12,143 nucleotides of DNA from an uncultured Polyangiaceae bacterium (GTDB lineage: Bacteria > Myxococcota_A > Polyangia > Polyangiales > Houyiibacteriaceae). The notes under the pieces were generated by a model. It ran no database searches. It was not told where the DNA came from and saw only the letters and a list, made by a program, of their open reading frames with translations. The stretch spans positions 1 to 12,143 of the forward strand of contig CAMYMX010000052.1 of NCBI GenBank assembly GCA_947259605.1, in the 5' to 3' direction. Below, in pieces: positions 1 through 8,145 of the stretch (within the stretch, counting starts at the first letter, position 1; every line of letters starts with the position of its first letter). The translations under genes and the position numbers were made by a program.

Positions 1-1
1 T

Positions 2-3000
2 GCGGCGATCTGCCGCTGGCCAGGCCCGTTGGCATTGTTCGTGGACGACAAGGGCGTGCGTTTCGAGCAACGCTTCTTTCTCGACCGCGACGGAGAGGTT
101 CAGCTTCCTGGCAGCCCGACGCTCTGGCCGCAGGGCGTGCAGGTCAACGGCCAAGCCGTGATCGTGCTCCAACAAGGCGAGCAACCGGTGGTGCGACTCC
201 AATCCGGTGAGCACGTCGTGACGGGGGAACTTAGTTGGGGCACGGCACCCGAATTGCTGCCCGTGCCGAATCAGACGGCGATCGTGCATCTGCAGATCAA
301 GGGCAAGCGCATGCGCAATCCGCGGCGCGAAAAGGGCGGTGAGGTCTGGCTCGGTGCGAAAGAAGAGGTAGAAACGACCGTCGAAGGTCTCGAAGTCGAA
401 GTGCATCGAATGATCGCCGACGCGATTCCAATGCAAGTCACCACGCGCCTCGTGCTGCACGTTTCGGGCCGGGCGCGCGAGCTCAATTTCAAGGACGTGC
501 TGCTCGCGAACACCGTTCCCATCGCAGTCACCTCGCCGTTGCCGGTACGGATCGACAAGCAGCGCCGGCTTAGCGTGCAGGTTCATGCCGGAACCTACGA
601 AGTCGTCGTGGTTGCCGAGGCCGATGGTGATCTCGAAACGCTCGTCGCGCCCAAGCCGCCCTCCCCGTGGCCGTCGCTCGAAACCTGGGTCTGGTTGGCC
701 GACGAAAGTCTTCGTCAAGTCGAGCTCTCGGGCGCTCCCAATGTCGATACGTCACGCGCATCGCTCCCTGCCGGCTGGCGCGAGTTGCCTGCATATTCGT
801 TGACCCCGGGACAGGCGCTCTCGTTCAAGACTTCCCGTCGCGCCAAAGCAGAAGCCGAGCCAAACGTCGTCCAGCTCGTGCGTGAGCTCTGGCTTGACGT
901 CGACGGGACCGGCTATTCCGTACGCGACCACATCAGCGGCCAGCTGCGACGCAGCCATCGCTTGATCATGGAGGAAGGCACGCTCGGACGCGTAGAGTTG
1001 AGCAATGAGGGACAGCTCATCAACGCTCTTGGGTCCGGGAGCGCAGCCCAAGACGCCCCGGTGCCGCGTGGAGTCGAGATTCGAACCGCCCAGCTCGCGA
1101 TGACCGCCGAGTCGCGGCTCGACGAGGCGCGCTCGTCATTCCCTGCAGTGGGTTGGTCCGAGAACATCGAGCGCCTTAGCGCGCATCTGCGCTTGCCGCC
1201 GGGCTGGGACGTCTTGGCGATTTCGGGCGCCGATGACACATCCCAGACTTGGCTTTCACGCTGGGATGTGTTTGCGATCTTCTTCGTGGCGCTCATCGCG
1301 ATCGCCGCGCTTCGTCTGCTCGGTCCGCTCTGGGGGCTTCTTGCGCTCCTTGCGCTCACTCTGACGTTCCATGAGGTCGGCGCGCCGCTTTACATCTGGG
1401 TGGTGCTGCTGGCGCTGCTGGCGTTGCGGCGTGTCGTGACGAGCCCGAGATGGAGTCGCGGTCTCACCACACTTTGGTGGGGCGCGGGCGTGGCGCTCGT
1501 GTTGATCGCGGTGCCGTTCTGCGTATCACAGTTGCGCATCGGCCTGTTCCCGCATGTGGGCGTCGCCTCGATGAGATGGGACTCCCTGCCGTGGCTTCTG
1601 GCATGGACCGTTCTCGTTCTCGCGGTGGCTGCCTATCGCACCGCCGAGGTGCGACGCGTCAGTTGGAAGGCGGTGCTCGGCTTTGGCGTTGCCGCTAGCG
1701 TCCTTGGCTTCTTCGTCGCCCTCATGTTTGGCGGACTGGCCATGGAGTCTGCGATGCGTCCGCAGAAGAATGTCGACATGACACCCCAGATGGCTCCGGA
1801 GGAAGAGCTTGCCGAAGGGTTCGGCAGGGCCGCCAGCGACGAGTCGCACGTGCTTCCCAAGTCGAGCAAGCGAGCTCGCCGTGCGGGGTCACTTCAGCCG
1901 GCCACGGTCCCGATGACGCAACAGCAAGATCCCAATGCGGTCGTGCAGACGGGTGAGGGCATTCCCGATTGGGAGTCGAAGTCGTGGCAGCTCAACTGGT
2001 CGGGTCCAGTGCCGTCCGACCATCGCGTGAAGCTGTGGTTGATCTCTCCGCGTGCGAATCTCCTCGCATCGATCGCGCGCGTGCTGCTTTTGGTGCTCCT
2101 TGCGCTGGGCGTGATGCGTCGATGGAGCCGCACGCAGGTCCGGCCGGCCGGGTCGAGCGCAGCGCTCGCGAGCATCTCGATTGCCTTGCTCGCCGGCGCC
2201 GTCTTTCTAGGCCCGAGCTCCGCTTCGGCGCAACGAGTCGTCCCCGATGGAACCCCTTCGCCAACTGTGCTCGACGAGCTTGCTAAGCGCCTGACCGCGC
2301 CGCCCGCGTGCGCCCCCAATTGCGTCACGGTCGCGCGGGCAACCATCGACGCCACGAGCTCCCAAATCGTCTTCGAGGCCGAGGTGCACGTGGGAGCGAG
2401 GAGTGCTTTTCGAATGCCCGGTCCGGCGAGCGCGTGGTTGCCGAGCTCGATCACCGTCGACGGAAAGCCAGGTAGCGCCATCGCGCTCGCATCCGACGGT
2501 TTCGCCCTCCTGCGACTCGACGAGGGCGTACACCGGGTGCGCCTCGAGGGTTTTGTGCCACCGGGCGAGAGTCTGACACTCGCATTCGGCGACCATCCCA
2601 AGCACCTAGCCGTCCGCGCAAAAGGCTGGGAAGTCGATGGGCTGCGCGACGACGGCCGCGCCGATGCATCGATTCAATTGCGTCGCAAGCTCGCAAGGCA
2701 GGCCGGCACGAGCGGTCAGCCCGAAGCCGTGCGCTTGCAACCGTGGTTTGAAGTGCAGCGAACCATCGGTATCGGTGTGCGCTGGACCGTCCACACCACC
2801 GTCCGACGTGTCAGCCCCTCCTCGGTGGTCGACGTGGTTCGCATACCGCTGTTGCCCGGCGAGGATGTGACCAAAGCAGACGCGCTCGTGGAGGACGGCC
2901 ACATCGTGATCACCGTTCCGCGAGGCGAGACGCAGGTCAGCTGGTCTTCGAGTCTCGAACCCAGCGCCGAGCTATCGCTACTAGCACCGAAGAATGTGCG

Positions 3001-4087
3001 CTGGTCCGAAGTATGGGAGCTCAGCTGCGGGCCGATCTTCCGCTGCAAGCACGCGGGGGTTCCTCCGATTACGCACTTCCAAAACGGCCTTTGGCAACCA
3101 CTGTTTCGCCCCTGGCCCGGTGAGCAACTCCAGTTGACCTTCGACCGTCCCCCTGCCGCCGAAGGCAGCCTGCTCACGATCGACTCGCTCACGCTCCAGA
3201 CGAACCCGGGCCTGCGGCGCACACAGTCCAAGCTCACTGCCACCGTGCGGAGCAGCAGCGGGGGCGTGCATGCCTGGACGCTCCCGGAGGGCGCAGAGCT
3301 GCAAAGCGTCACGGTCGACGGCAGCCCGCGCTCGCTTCAGACCCAGGGCAACGAGCTGCGCACCACACTCCGGCCGGGCGTACAGCAGGTAGAGATTGCA
3401 TTTCAGCAAGAGGGAGGGCTCGGGACCTGGTTCAAGACGCCTCCAATCGGGCTGGGTGCGCCTGTGGTCAATGCCCGTGTGCGCGTGAACCTCCCCGAGG
3501 ACCGCTGGCTGTTGTGGACCCGAGGTCCCGCATGGGGCGCGGTGGTCCTGTTTTGGCCGTACCTTCTGCTTTCCCTGCTCGTCGCCTTCTTGCTGTCACG
3601 CGTGCCGCGAAGTCCGCTACGTGTTTGGGACTGGCTGCTGTTGAGTCTCGGTTTTGTGACCTTGCCCGTCTGGGTCGCCGTACCGGTCGTGGCGTGGTTC
3701 TTTGCGCTCCAGCACCGCAGCCAAGCCTCCGATTTCAACCGTCGTGCGTTCAATACGCGCCAAGTCTTGCTTGCCGGTTTGAGCATCGTGGCGCTGCTGT
3801 GTTTCTACGCCGCGGTTCACAATGGCCTGCTCGTTCATCCCGACATGCAAGTCGCCGGGGCAGGCAGCTATGGCAGCAGCCTCGAATGGTACATCGACCG
3901 CAGCAGCAACGACTTGCCGCAAACGGCCATTCTGAGTCTCAGCATTTGGGCGTGGCGCTTGCTGATGCTCGCCTGGTCACTGTGGCTCGCGTTCCGTTTG
4001 GTCGGTTGGGTGAGATGGGCCTGGTCCGCATTCAGCACCGACGGTCGCTGGAAAACAAAGCCCACCGTGCCGGTGCCTGAAGGCTAG
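2..4087 (+). CDS. Large multi-domain membrane protein, 5'-partial, unknown function
   Basis: The frame is open to the left edge of the window and reads through CRWPGPLALFVDD before the first possible internal start (TTG at 29), so the true start is probably upstream; about 1,361 residues are visible. Numbering from the TTG, residues 1-410 form a soluble beta-rich region. A cluster of hydrophobic segments spans about 414-575, followed by a polar linker. Two more segments lie near 677-699 and 708-734, the second ending in a signal-peptide-like SSASA. A second large soluble region covers about 735-1165 and opens with a Cys-containing PPACAPNC motif. Four or so further membrane segments occupy 1169-1345. 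This looks like two exported beta domains joined by membrane bundles. I recall similar uncharacterised proteins in myxobacteria and some gammaproteobacteria, but no function is known to me. It stands alone here, with a hairpin just after its stop. Confidence 0.85.
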   Translation, partial: AAICRWPGPLALFVDDKGVRFEQRFFLDRDGEVQLPGSPTLWPQGVQVNGQAVIVLQQGEQPVVRLQSGEHVVTGELSWGTAPELLPVPNQTAIVHLQIKGKRMRNPRREKGGEVWLGAKEEVETTVEGLEVEVHRMIADAIPMQVTTRLVLHVSGRARELNFKDVLLANTVPIAVTSPLPVRIDKQRRLSVQVHAGTYEVVVVAEADGDLETLVAPKPPSPWPSLETWVWLADESLRQVELSGAPNVDTSRASLPAGWRELPAYSLTPGQALSFKTSRRAKAEAEPNVVQLVRELWLDVDGTGYSVRDHISGQLRRSHRLIMEEGTLGRVELSNEGQLINALGSGSAAQDAPVPRGVEIRTAQLAMTAESRLDEARSSFPAVGWSENIERLSAHLRLPPGWDVLAISGADDTSQTWLSRWDVFAIFFVALIAIAALRLLGPLWGLLALLALTLTFHEVGAPLYIWVVLLALLALRRVVTSPRWSRGLTTLWWGAGVALVLIAVPFCVSQLRIGLFPHVGVASMRWDSLPWLLAWTVLVLAVAAYRTAEVRRVSWKAVLGFGVAASVLGFFVALMFGGLAMESAMRPQKNVDMTPQMAPEEELAEGFGRAASDESHVLPKSSKRARRAGSLQPATVPMTQQQDPNAVVQTGEGIPDWESKSWQLNWSGPVPSDHRVKLWLISPRANLLASIARVLLLVLLALGVMRRWSRTQVRPAGSSAALASISIALLAGAVFLGPSSASAQRVVPDGTPSPTVLDELAKRLTAPPACAPNCVTVARATIDATSSQIVFEAEVHVGARSAFRMPGPASAWLPSSITVDGKPGSAIALASDGFALLRLDEGVHRVRLEGFVPPGESLTLAFGDHPKHLAVRAKGWEVDGLRDDGRADASIQLRRKLARQAGTSGQPEAVRLQPWFEVQRTIGIGVRWTVHTTVRRVSPSSVVDVVRIPLLPGEDVTKADALVEDGHIVITVPRGETQVSWSSSLEPSAELSLLAPKNVRWSEVWELSCGPIFRCKHAGVPPITHFQNGLWQPLFRPWPGEQLQLTFDRPPAAEGSLLTIDSLTLQTNPGLRRTQSKLTATVRSSSGGVHAWTLPEGAELQSVTVDGSPRSLQTQGNELRTTLRPGVQQVEIAFQQEGGLGTWFKTPPIGLGAPVVNARVRVNLPEDRWLLWTRGPAWGAVVLFWPYLLLSLLVAFLLSRVPRSPLRVWDWLLLSLGFVTLPVWVAVPVVAWFFALQHRSQASDFNRRAFNTRQVLLAGLSIVALLCFYAAVHNGLLVHPDMQVAGAGSYGSSLEWYIDRSSNDLPQTAILSLSIWAWRLLMLAWSLWLAFRLVGWVRWAWSAFSTDGRWKTKPTVPVPEG

Positions 4088-4092
4088 TGGAC

Positions 4093-4112
4093 GACCCGAC
4101 CACGGTCGGATC
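4093..4112 (+). terminator. Hairpin after the stop of the large membrane protein
   Basis: CCGACC (4096-4101) and GGTCGG (4104-4109) are perfect inverted repeats with only AC between them. After one mismatch the pairing extends by GA/TC at the outer ends. It begins six bases after the TAG at 4085-4087. There is no T-run, so it is not a classical intrinsic terminator; it may act as a transcript-end stabiliser or be part of the short repeat family described separately. The two-base loop is too small for an RNA hairpin without opening a base pair. Confidence 0.35.
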
Positions 4113-4155
4113 TCCAACCAGCAGCAACCCAAACCGCCAACCACAGTCGGATCTC
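4100..4155. repeat. 15-bp direct repeat pair containing GTCGGATCTC
   Basis: CCACGGTCGGATCTC (4100-4114) and CCACAGTCGGATCTC (4141-4155) match at 14 of 15 positions and start 41 bases apart, separated by an A/C-rich spacer. The same core, CGGTCGGATCTC, recurs at 8148-8159 in another intergenic region. Two closely spaced direct copies could be a binding site for a regulator or a residue of a small repeat; the sequence does not distinguish these. Confidence 0.5.
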
Positions 4156-4256
4156 TTTTCCCCAAGATTGCCAAACTTCGCCGAATTCCCCGGACTACGT
4201 CTGTCGGGAGATCGACGGCGGGTCGGGGCCGGTCTGTTCCATTTCGTAACACGACG

Positions 4257-4282
4257 CCTAAGTTATCTACGGTGACCTTAGG
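4257..4282. promoter_or_regulatory. Short inverted repeat CCTAAG...CTTAGG upstream of the SDR gene
   Basis: CCTAAG (4257-4262) and CTTAGG (4277-4282) are perfect inverted halves separated by 14 bases, about 130 bases before the SDR start. The spacing would fit a dimeric operator or a weak stem-loop. A six-base palindrome half can arise by chance, so this is only a candidate. Confidence 0.2.
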
Positions 4283-4328
4283 TTAGGTCCCCGGGGCATC
4301 GCGAATTCAAACTCGCTGTCTGTGCTGT

Positions 4329-4400
4329 GAGTCACGCGACATAATATCTAGTATCGTGCAATTCGACTCTCCGCATGGGCCCGGTGGGCCAAGAGAGTTT
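4329..4400 (+). repeat. Dispersed hairpin repeat, copy 1 (leader of the SDR gene)
   Basis: The copy reads GAGTCACGCGACATAA, then CTAGTATCG, GTGCAATTCG, ATGGGCCC and GGGCCAAGAGAGTTT. The first half closely matches copy 4, and the last half matches the tail of copy 3. The small stem of copies 2 and 3 is degenerate here, but GGCCC (4378-4382) can pair with GGGCC (4386-4390) around a GGT loop. It ends about 12 bases before the SDR start codon, so it lies between the candidate -10 (TAATAT, 4342-4347) and the ribosome binding site. It is therefore either part of the promoter/leader or an element inserted there. Confidence 0.65.
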
Positions 4401-4412
4401 CACGGAGTACCC

Positions 4413-5537
4413 ATGCACGAAGCAAAGGATGAACGCGGCGCTGACGTTCCCCGCGGCCCTCGGAAGGCGGTCGTGATCGGAGGCGCTGGTTTTCTTGGGA
4501 AGCGGGTCGTCACGATGCTCGGCGGCGGGGATGGTTCGGTTGAACCGCCGTCGGAATGGCCCCGGTTCGATCACGTGCACGTCGTCGATCGTGCGGCCTA
4601 TGTCGAGGATCCCCGAGGGAAAGAGGAGCGCGAGAATCGCGGGATCTCGATCTCGTCGGCGATCGGTGACATCCGATCGAAAGAGGACCTTCGCGCGGCC
4701 CTTCGCGGCGCGCACACGGTCTTCCACCTCGCGTCGCTCGTCGATGTCGGGCTGAAGAAGAACCCAGCCATCGAGGAGATCAACGTCCTGGGCACGCACA
4801 ACGTCGTCGAGATCTGCCAAGAGCTCGGCGTGCCCTTTCTCGTCTACACGAGCACGGAGGACGTGGTTTTCTCCGAAACGCCCGTCTCTGGCGGCGACGA
4901 GTCGCTCCCATATCCGACCAAGCCTCTACATGACTACGTGCGAACGAAGATCGAAGGCGAGCGTGCAGTGCGTGCGGCCGATGGCGAGCGGGGCCTTCGC
5001 ACCTGCGCGATCCGACCTGTGCACATCTACGGGCCGGACGATCCACACGCGATGATCCAGAGCCTCGAAGCGTTCGCCGAGCGCCGCGTGCCCTTCTTGC
5101 TTGGAAACGGTTCGGCGCGCTTTGACGTCGTTCACGTCGACAACGTGGCGCATGCCCACCTGCTCGCTGCGGCGAAGCTTCACGACCCGGCGACGCGCGA
5201 CCTGGTCGGCGGCAGGGTCTACTTCGCGGGCGAGGGACACGCGCCGAACTACTTCGAGTTCCTCCGACCCTTCGCCGAGGCCTGCGACATCCCCATGCCT
5301 CGCGTCCGCCTCCCGGGCCCGGTCGTGCTGGTACTCGCCCAAGCCATGGAAGTCGTGCATCGGGTCACGGGAATCGAAGTCCCCTTCCACCGTTTCCACT
5401 ACCACATCCTCGTGAAAGACTTCTTCTTCTCTGGCGCGAACGCAGAGCGCGATCTCGGCTACCGACCCATCGTGTCGAAGGAAGAGGGGATGGCGCAGAC
5501 GGTCGCCTGGGTGCGAACGCTGCAGTTCTCTTCGTAA
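4413..5537 (+). CDS. NAD(P)-dependent SDR, 3-beta-hydroxysteroid dehydrogenase/epimerase type
   Basis: The protein is 374 residues from ATG 4413, which has ACGGAG six bases upstream. The frame could open at GTG 4356, but that start lies inside repeat copy 1 and has no ribosome binding site. The Rossmann nucleotide site is GGAGFLG at residues 23-29 (GxxGxxG). The active site shows S147-T148 in YTSTED and the YxxxK pair at Y175 and K179 (YVRTK). The C-terminal half carries YGPDD and FDVVHVDNVAHAHLLAA, typical of 3-beta-HSD/sterol-4-alpha-carboxylate 3-dehydrogenase-like extended SDRs. These oxidise or isomerise a hydroxyl on a sterol or sugar nucleotide. A sterol-like substrate is likelier from the C-terminal pattern but is not proven. 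Its 3' end converges on the propeller gene with only 28 bases between them. Confidence 0.88.
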   Translation: MHEAKDERGADVPRGPRKAVVIGGAGFLGKRVVTMLGGGDGSVEPPSEWPRFDHVHVVDRAAYVEDPRGKEERENRGISISSAIGDIRSKEDLRAALRGAHTVFHLASLVDVGLKKNPAIEEINVLGTHNVVEICQELGVPFLVYTSTEDVVFSETPVSGGDESLPYPTKPLHDYVRTKIEGERAVRAADGERGLRTCAIRPVHIYGPDDPHAMIQSLEAFAERRVPFLLGNGSARFDVVHVDNVAHAHLLAAAKLHDPATRDLVGGRVYFAGEGHAPNYFEFLRPFAEACDIPMPRVRLPGPVVLVLAQAMEVVHRVTGIEVPFHRFHYHILVKDFFFSGANAERDLGYRPIVSKEEGMAQTVAWVRTLQFSS

Positions 5538-5565
5538 GACTCGATCAGCCCGCGGTCTCTTGCTC

Positions 5566-6786
5566 TCAAGCGCCGACGGTCGCGGTCGATATCGTGGTGT
5601 GGTGGAAGCCGAGGCGGGGATCGTCGAAGAGCCCGATGTGCTCCGGGAAGAAGCCACGGATGGAGGGAAAGCGGATGCGCTTGTGGACCGTCATCTCCGG
5701 GTGGCGATAGACGATGACCTCGTTGAGGCCGCGGTGGGCCGTCAGGATGAAGCGCCGGTCGGGGCTCACCTGCACGCCTAGGCTGCCATCGAGGAGGCTG
5801 AAGCGCGTGGCGCGAAGCGCCTTCAGGAGCAGGTGCGAATTGCCGAGCACGTTGGCCCGGCTGAACGCTTCTACGAGGTTCGAAACACCGCTGCGTAAAT
5901 GCGGGAGCGTGCGAAGCAGGCTCGGTCGCTCGTCGATGAACTGCACGCGCTTGAAGGTCTCGAGATCGACCCGAACGAGTGTACCCCCGGCGCAGGCGTT
6001 GTAGAAGACGTCATCGGGCGTGACCGCGACGTCGGAGGTGAACGCAGCGGGCAGCTCCTTGGCGATGGACGCGTGTCGCGTGACAGTTGCCGTTTCTGCG
6101 TCGACCTCGAAGACGTAGTTCTTGAAGTGGGCGAGCGTGTACTCGCCGAACTCGTTCCCCTGTGGAGCAACCTGCTGACTGGGGCCGTAGAAAAAGTCCT
6201 TGGTAGGGTGCGCCGCGAGGTGCCAGCAGGTCGCCGGGAGTTTCACGACGCGCGCTTCGTTCGTGGTCAGGTCGAAGATGCCGATCTCGCGTGCGTAGCC
6301 CTTGTGGTCGTGGTCCATGGAGCCGTAGCCGATGTAGCGCCGCGAAGGCGCGAGCTTGAGCGCGTGGGGAAGCTTCACCAGGTGTTCGCCGAGACGGACA
6401 GGGTTCTCCAGGTCGTCCATGTCGAAGCGCCAGAACGAGTCGCCAAGCACCGTGATGAATGTCTTCTCGGACAGCCACACCACATGGGTTTGGCTGGAGT
6501 ACATGACGTCGGGCGCACAGAAGCGCAGCGTGGAGAGGCGGCGCACCTCGCGTAGGGTGCGGGGATCGTAGAAGAGGAGTGTCTGGGAGAGGTTGCCCAG
6601 GAACCCCAGCGTGCCCGTAGGGTTCACCTGCGTCGCGTGGCCGCCGGCCATCCCTTCGAAGAAGTGAACTTGCTTCTCCCAGCGGTCGGCGTCGGGATCG
6701 CAACGGAGCCGGGCGACGCCGCAGAGGCCCTCGAACCCGTTGAGACAGTTGCCATCGAGCGTGATGAAGAAATCGAAGGCGGCCAT
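5566..6786 (-). CDS. Beta-propeller-like hypothetical protein
   Basis: The protein has 406 residues and starts at ATG 6786, with GAGAGG six bases upstream. There is no signal peptide or membrane segment, so it is probably cytoplasmic. Repeated blade-like units can be seen: HATQVNPTGTLGFLG then LLFYDPRTL, HALKLAPSRRYIGYGS, CWHLAAHPTKDFFYG, FTSDVAVTPDDVFYN then LVRVDLETFKRV, and LGVQVSPDRRFILTAH then VIVYRHPEM. Each has a His or Asp start, a Pro-containing turn and a closing aromatic strand, as in WD40/YVTN-type propellers. I do not recognise the family. It lies 49 bases downstream of the acyltransferase-like gene on the same strand and is likely co-transcribed. Its function, perhaps binding or a hydrolase-like role in the same process, is unknown. 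Confidence 0.8.
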   Translation of the reverse strand: MAAFDFFITLDGNCLNGFEGLCGVARLRCDPDADRWEKQVHFFEGMAGGHATQVNPTGTLGFLGNLSQTLLFYDPRTLREVRRLSTLRFCAPDVMYSSQTHVVWLSEKTFITVLGDSFWRFDMDDLENPVRLGEHLVKLPHALKLAPSRRYIGYGSMDHDHKGYAREIGIFDLTTNEARVVKLPATCWHLAAHPTKDFFYGPSQQVAPQGNEFGEYTLAHFKNYVFEVDAETATVTRHASIAKELPAAFTSDVAVTPDDVFYNACAGGTLVRVDLETFKRVQFIDERPSLLRTLPHLRSGVSNLVEAFSRANVLGNSHLLLKALRATRFSLLDGSLGVQVSPDRRFILTAHRGLNEVIVYRHPEMTVHKRIRFPSIRGFFPEHIGLFDDPRLGFHHTTISTATVGA

Positions 6787-6835
6787 GCAGTTCCTCTCAG
6801 TGGTGCGTTCCAGATGGGTCGTTGTCGACGGTGCT

Positions 6836-7648
6836 TCAGCGTAGCGAATCGGGGTCTGCGAGCAGGCTGTTGAGCTCCTGGCAGAGCCTGGCGGCTTGGA
6901 TGCCGTCGATGACGCGGTGGTCGAAGGTCGCGCAGATCTTCAGGGTGCGCCGAACCTCGAGCTCGCCGTCCTCTGTCACCCAGGGGCGCGGACGCACACG
7001 CGTGAGAAGCAAGTCGACCATGATGCGGCCGATGGGCGTGAGCGGCGCGTAGGCCTCGTCGACACCGTGCATGCCGAGACTGGTCACCATCCCAACCCCG
7101 AAGAGGTCGGCAGGCAGGCCCATCTTCGACAGATCGAGGTAGAGTTCGTTCATCGAAAGGCTCGCGAGCGTGAGAAAGGGCCGCATCATCCACCAGGGGA
7201 GCTTCTCCATGAGCGCCTTGCTTTGCTGGAACTTGGGGTCCTCGTCGTGGCGGATGAGCTGGCCCGCCTCGATCACTTCGGTCGCGAGCTGGCGCAACGG
7301 CATTTCGTCGGCCGCGGCGAGTCGATGCGCGGAGAGGTCGCGTCCGCCGGCCCCCGCGATCAATACGGTGATGTCGACGGTCTTGCGCCGCTCCAACTTG
7401 CCCCAGAACCGCACCTTGGCGTTGGTCTTCGGGTGGCGGGCGATGGCGATGGCCAGCGCTTTCGCAACCAGATGCGTCACCGTGACCTGGACACCCCACT
7501 CTTCTCGCACTCCATCCACGAAGGCGAGCGCCGGCTCCATGTCGATTTCCGTCGCGCCGTAGATGGTGGGGTCCTTCGGCCGACGCCACTGGGCGGCCGC
7601 CCAACGGTGAAAGATCGATGGGTTCTCGTAGCGTTCGAAATTGCTCAT
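6836..7648 (-). CDS. Stand-alone 2-oxoacid dehydrogenase E2-type acyltransferase domain protein
   Basis: The protein has 270 residues from ATG 7648; TTG 7669 would add seven. Neither start has a clear Shine-Dalgarno. The C-terminal FDHRVIDGIQAA carries the E2/CAT-superfamily signature HxxxDG, with H244, D248 and G249 as the expected catalytic and structural residues. VTVTHLVAKALAIAIARHP in the N-terminal half matches the corresponding helix of E2 catalytic domains. There is no lipoyl domain and no peripheral-subunit-binding domain, so it cannot work as an ordinary E2 core by itself. Such solitary catalytic domains occur in several bacteria and may transfer acyl groups from CoA to an unknown acceptor. 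The WWMMRPFLTLA stretch in the middle is more hydrophobic than usual. It is followed at 49 bases by the propeller gene and preceded by an aldehyde dehydrogenase remnant on the same strand. Confidence 0.85.
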   Translation of the reverse strand: MSNFERYENPSIFHRWAAAQWRRPKDPTIYGATEIDMEPALAFVDGVREEWGVQVTVTHLVAKALAIAIARHPKTNAKVRFWGKLERRKTVDITVLIAGAGGRDLSAHRLAAADEMPLRQLATEVIEAGQLIRHDEDPKFQQSKALMEKLPWWMMRPFLTLASLSMNELYLDLSKMGLPADLFGVGMVTSLGMHGVDEAYAPLTPIGRIMVDLLLTRVRPRPWVTEDGELEVRRTLKICATFDHRVIDGIQAARLCQELNSLLADPDSLR

Positions 7649-7730
7649 GGATGGGCCAGCATATGCCAAACCGTGCCCAAGGCGGAAGCGATTTGGCCCG
7701 CTGATGCGCGGCGCGACCCCAGGGCTGAGG

Positions 7731-8144
7731 CTACCCGCGAGGCCGGTTTCGAATCAGGCTCACGAGCCCGCTGGCCCGCTCGGCGATTCCGCGGCCATTG
7801 AACAACTTGCCGGCGCCTCTGAAGAAAACCTCGGTCGTGGACGCGTACGGCATCCAAAGAGCCTCCGCACTGTCCGGAGAGATCATCACGCTCTTCGTGG
7901 CGACATAGTGACAATAAGCCTGCTCGCCTTGTGCGCGGCCGACACCCGAGTCGCCGTCACCGCCGAAAGGCAATGTGACACAGCCGCCGGATTGAAGTGC
8001 GTTGTTCACCATCACGGAGCCGGTTCGCAACCGACGCGCGATCGCTTCGCAGACGGGGGGGATCAGCCCGATCGGCTCCACCGGTGGCTTGCCGTTCTCG
8101 GGAGAGACGGTGCGGGCTTCGTGACATTTCGAATTTCTGGTCAA
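7731..8144 (-). pseudogene. Aldehyde dehydrogenase remnant (C-terminal part, large internal loss)
   Basis: The frame encodes 137 residues. From about residue 34 it is clearly the C-terminal part of an aldehyde dehydrogenase: IARRLRTGSVMVNNAL, then LPFGGDGDSGVGRAQGE, then ATKSVMISP, ending in an ALDH-like tail (WMPYAS...GKLFNGRGI). A full enzyme has about 450-550 residues, so the NAD site, catalytic Cys and general-base Glu are all missing. The first 30 residues include TVSPENGKPPVEPIG, which resembles the N-terminal 'SPxxG' strand of ALDHs. If so, an internal in-frame deletion of some 350 residues joined the two ends near 8050. That reading is inference, whereas the C-terminal match is direct. 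The stop lies about 80 bases before the acyltransferase start on the same strand, so an intact ancestor may have headed that operon. Confidence 0.75.
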
Positions 8145-8145
8145 C

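Larger units (their letters stand above)
4088..4412. other. Intergenic region with repeats and hairpins, no convincing gene
   Basis: This 325-base gap separates the large membrane protein from the SDR gene. It holds a hairpin just after the upstream stop, a 15-bp direct repeat, a 6-bp inverted repeat (CCTAAG/CTTAGG) and copy 1 of the dispersed repeat immediately before the SDR start. A 62-codon frame starting at 4087 crosses it, but it has no ribosome binding site, is rich in Pro/Arg/Ser and resembles nothing I recognise. Confidence 0.7.

Noticed and set aside
2300..2340. CCCAATTGCGTCACG inside the large gene as a fifth repeat copy
   Set aside because: Only the short word CAATTGCG is shared; the hairpin and flanks are absent, and the codons encode the conserved-looking PNCVTVA stretch.
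1894..2601. 235-codon minus-strand frame
   Set aside because: It lies wholly inside the large membrane protein gene, has no recognisable motif, and its Ser/Arg/Thr-rich make-up is typical of antisense frames.
4087..4275. 62-codon plus-strand frame overlapping the stop of the large membrane protein
   Set aside because: It has no ribosome binding site or recognisable domain, and its DNA is occupied by a hairpin and short repeats.
4356..4412. Upstream GTG start for the SDR gene
   Set aside because: It would translate repeat copy 1 and has no ribosome binding site, whereas ATG 4413 has ACGGAG at good spacing.
6896..7801. 301-codon plus-strand frame
   Set aside because: It is antisense to the acyltransferase gene with its HxxxDG motif; no domain is seen.
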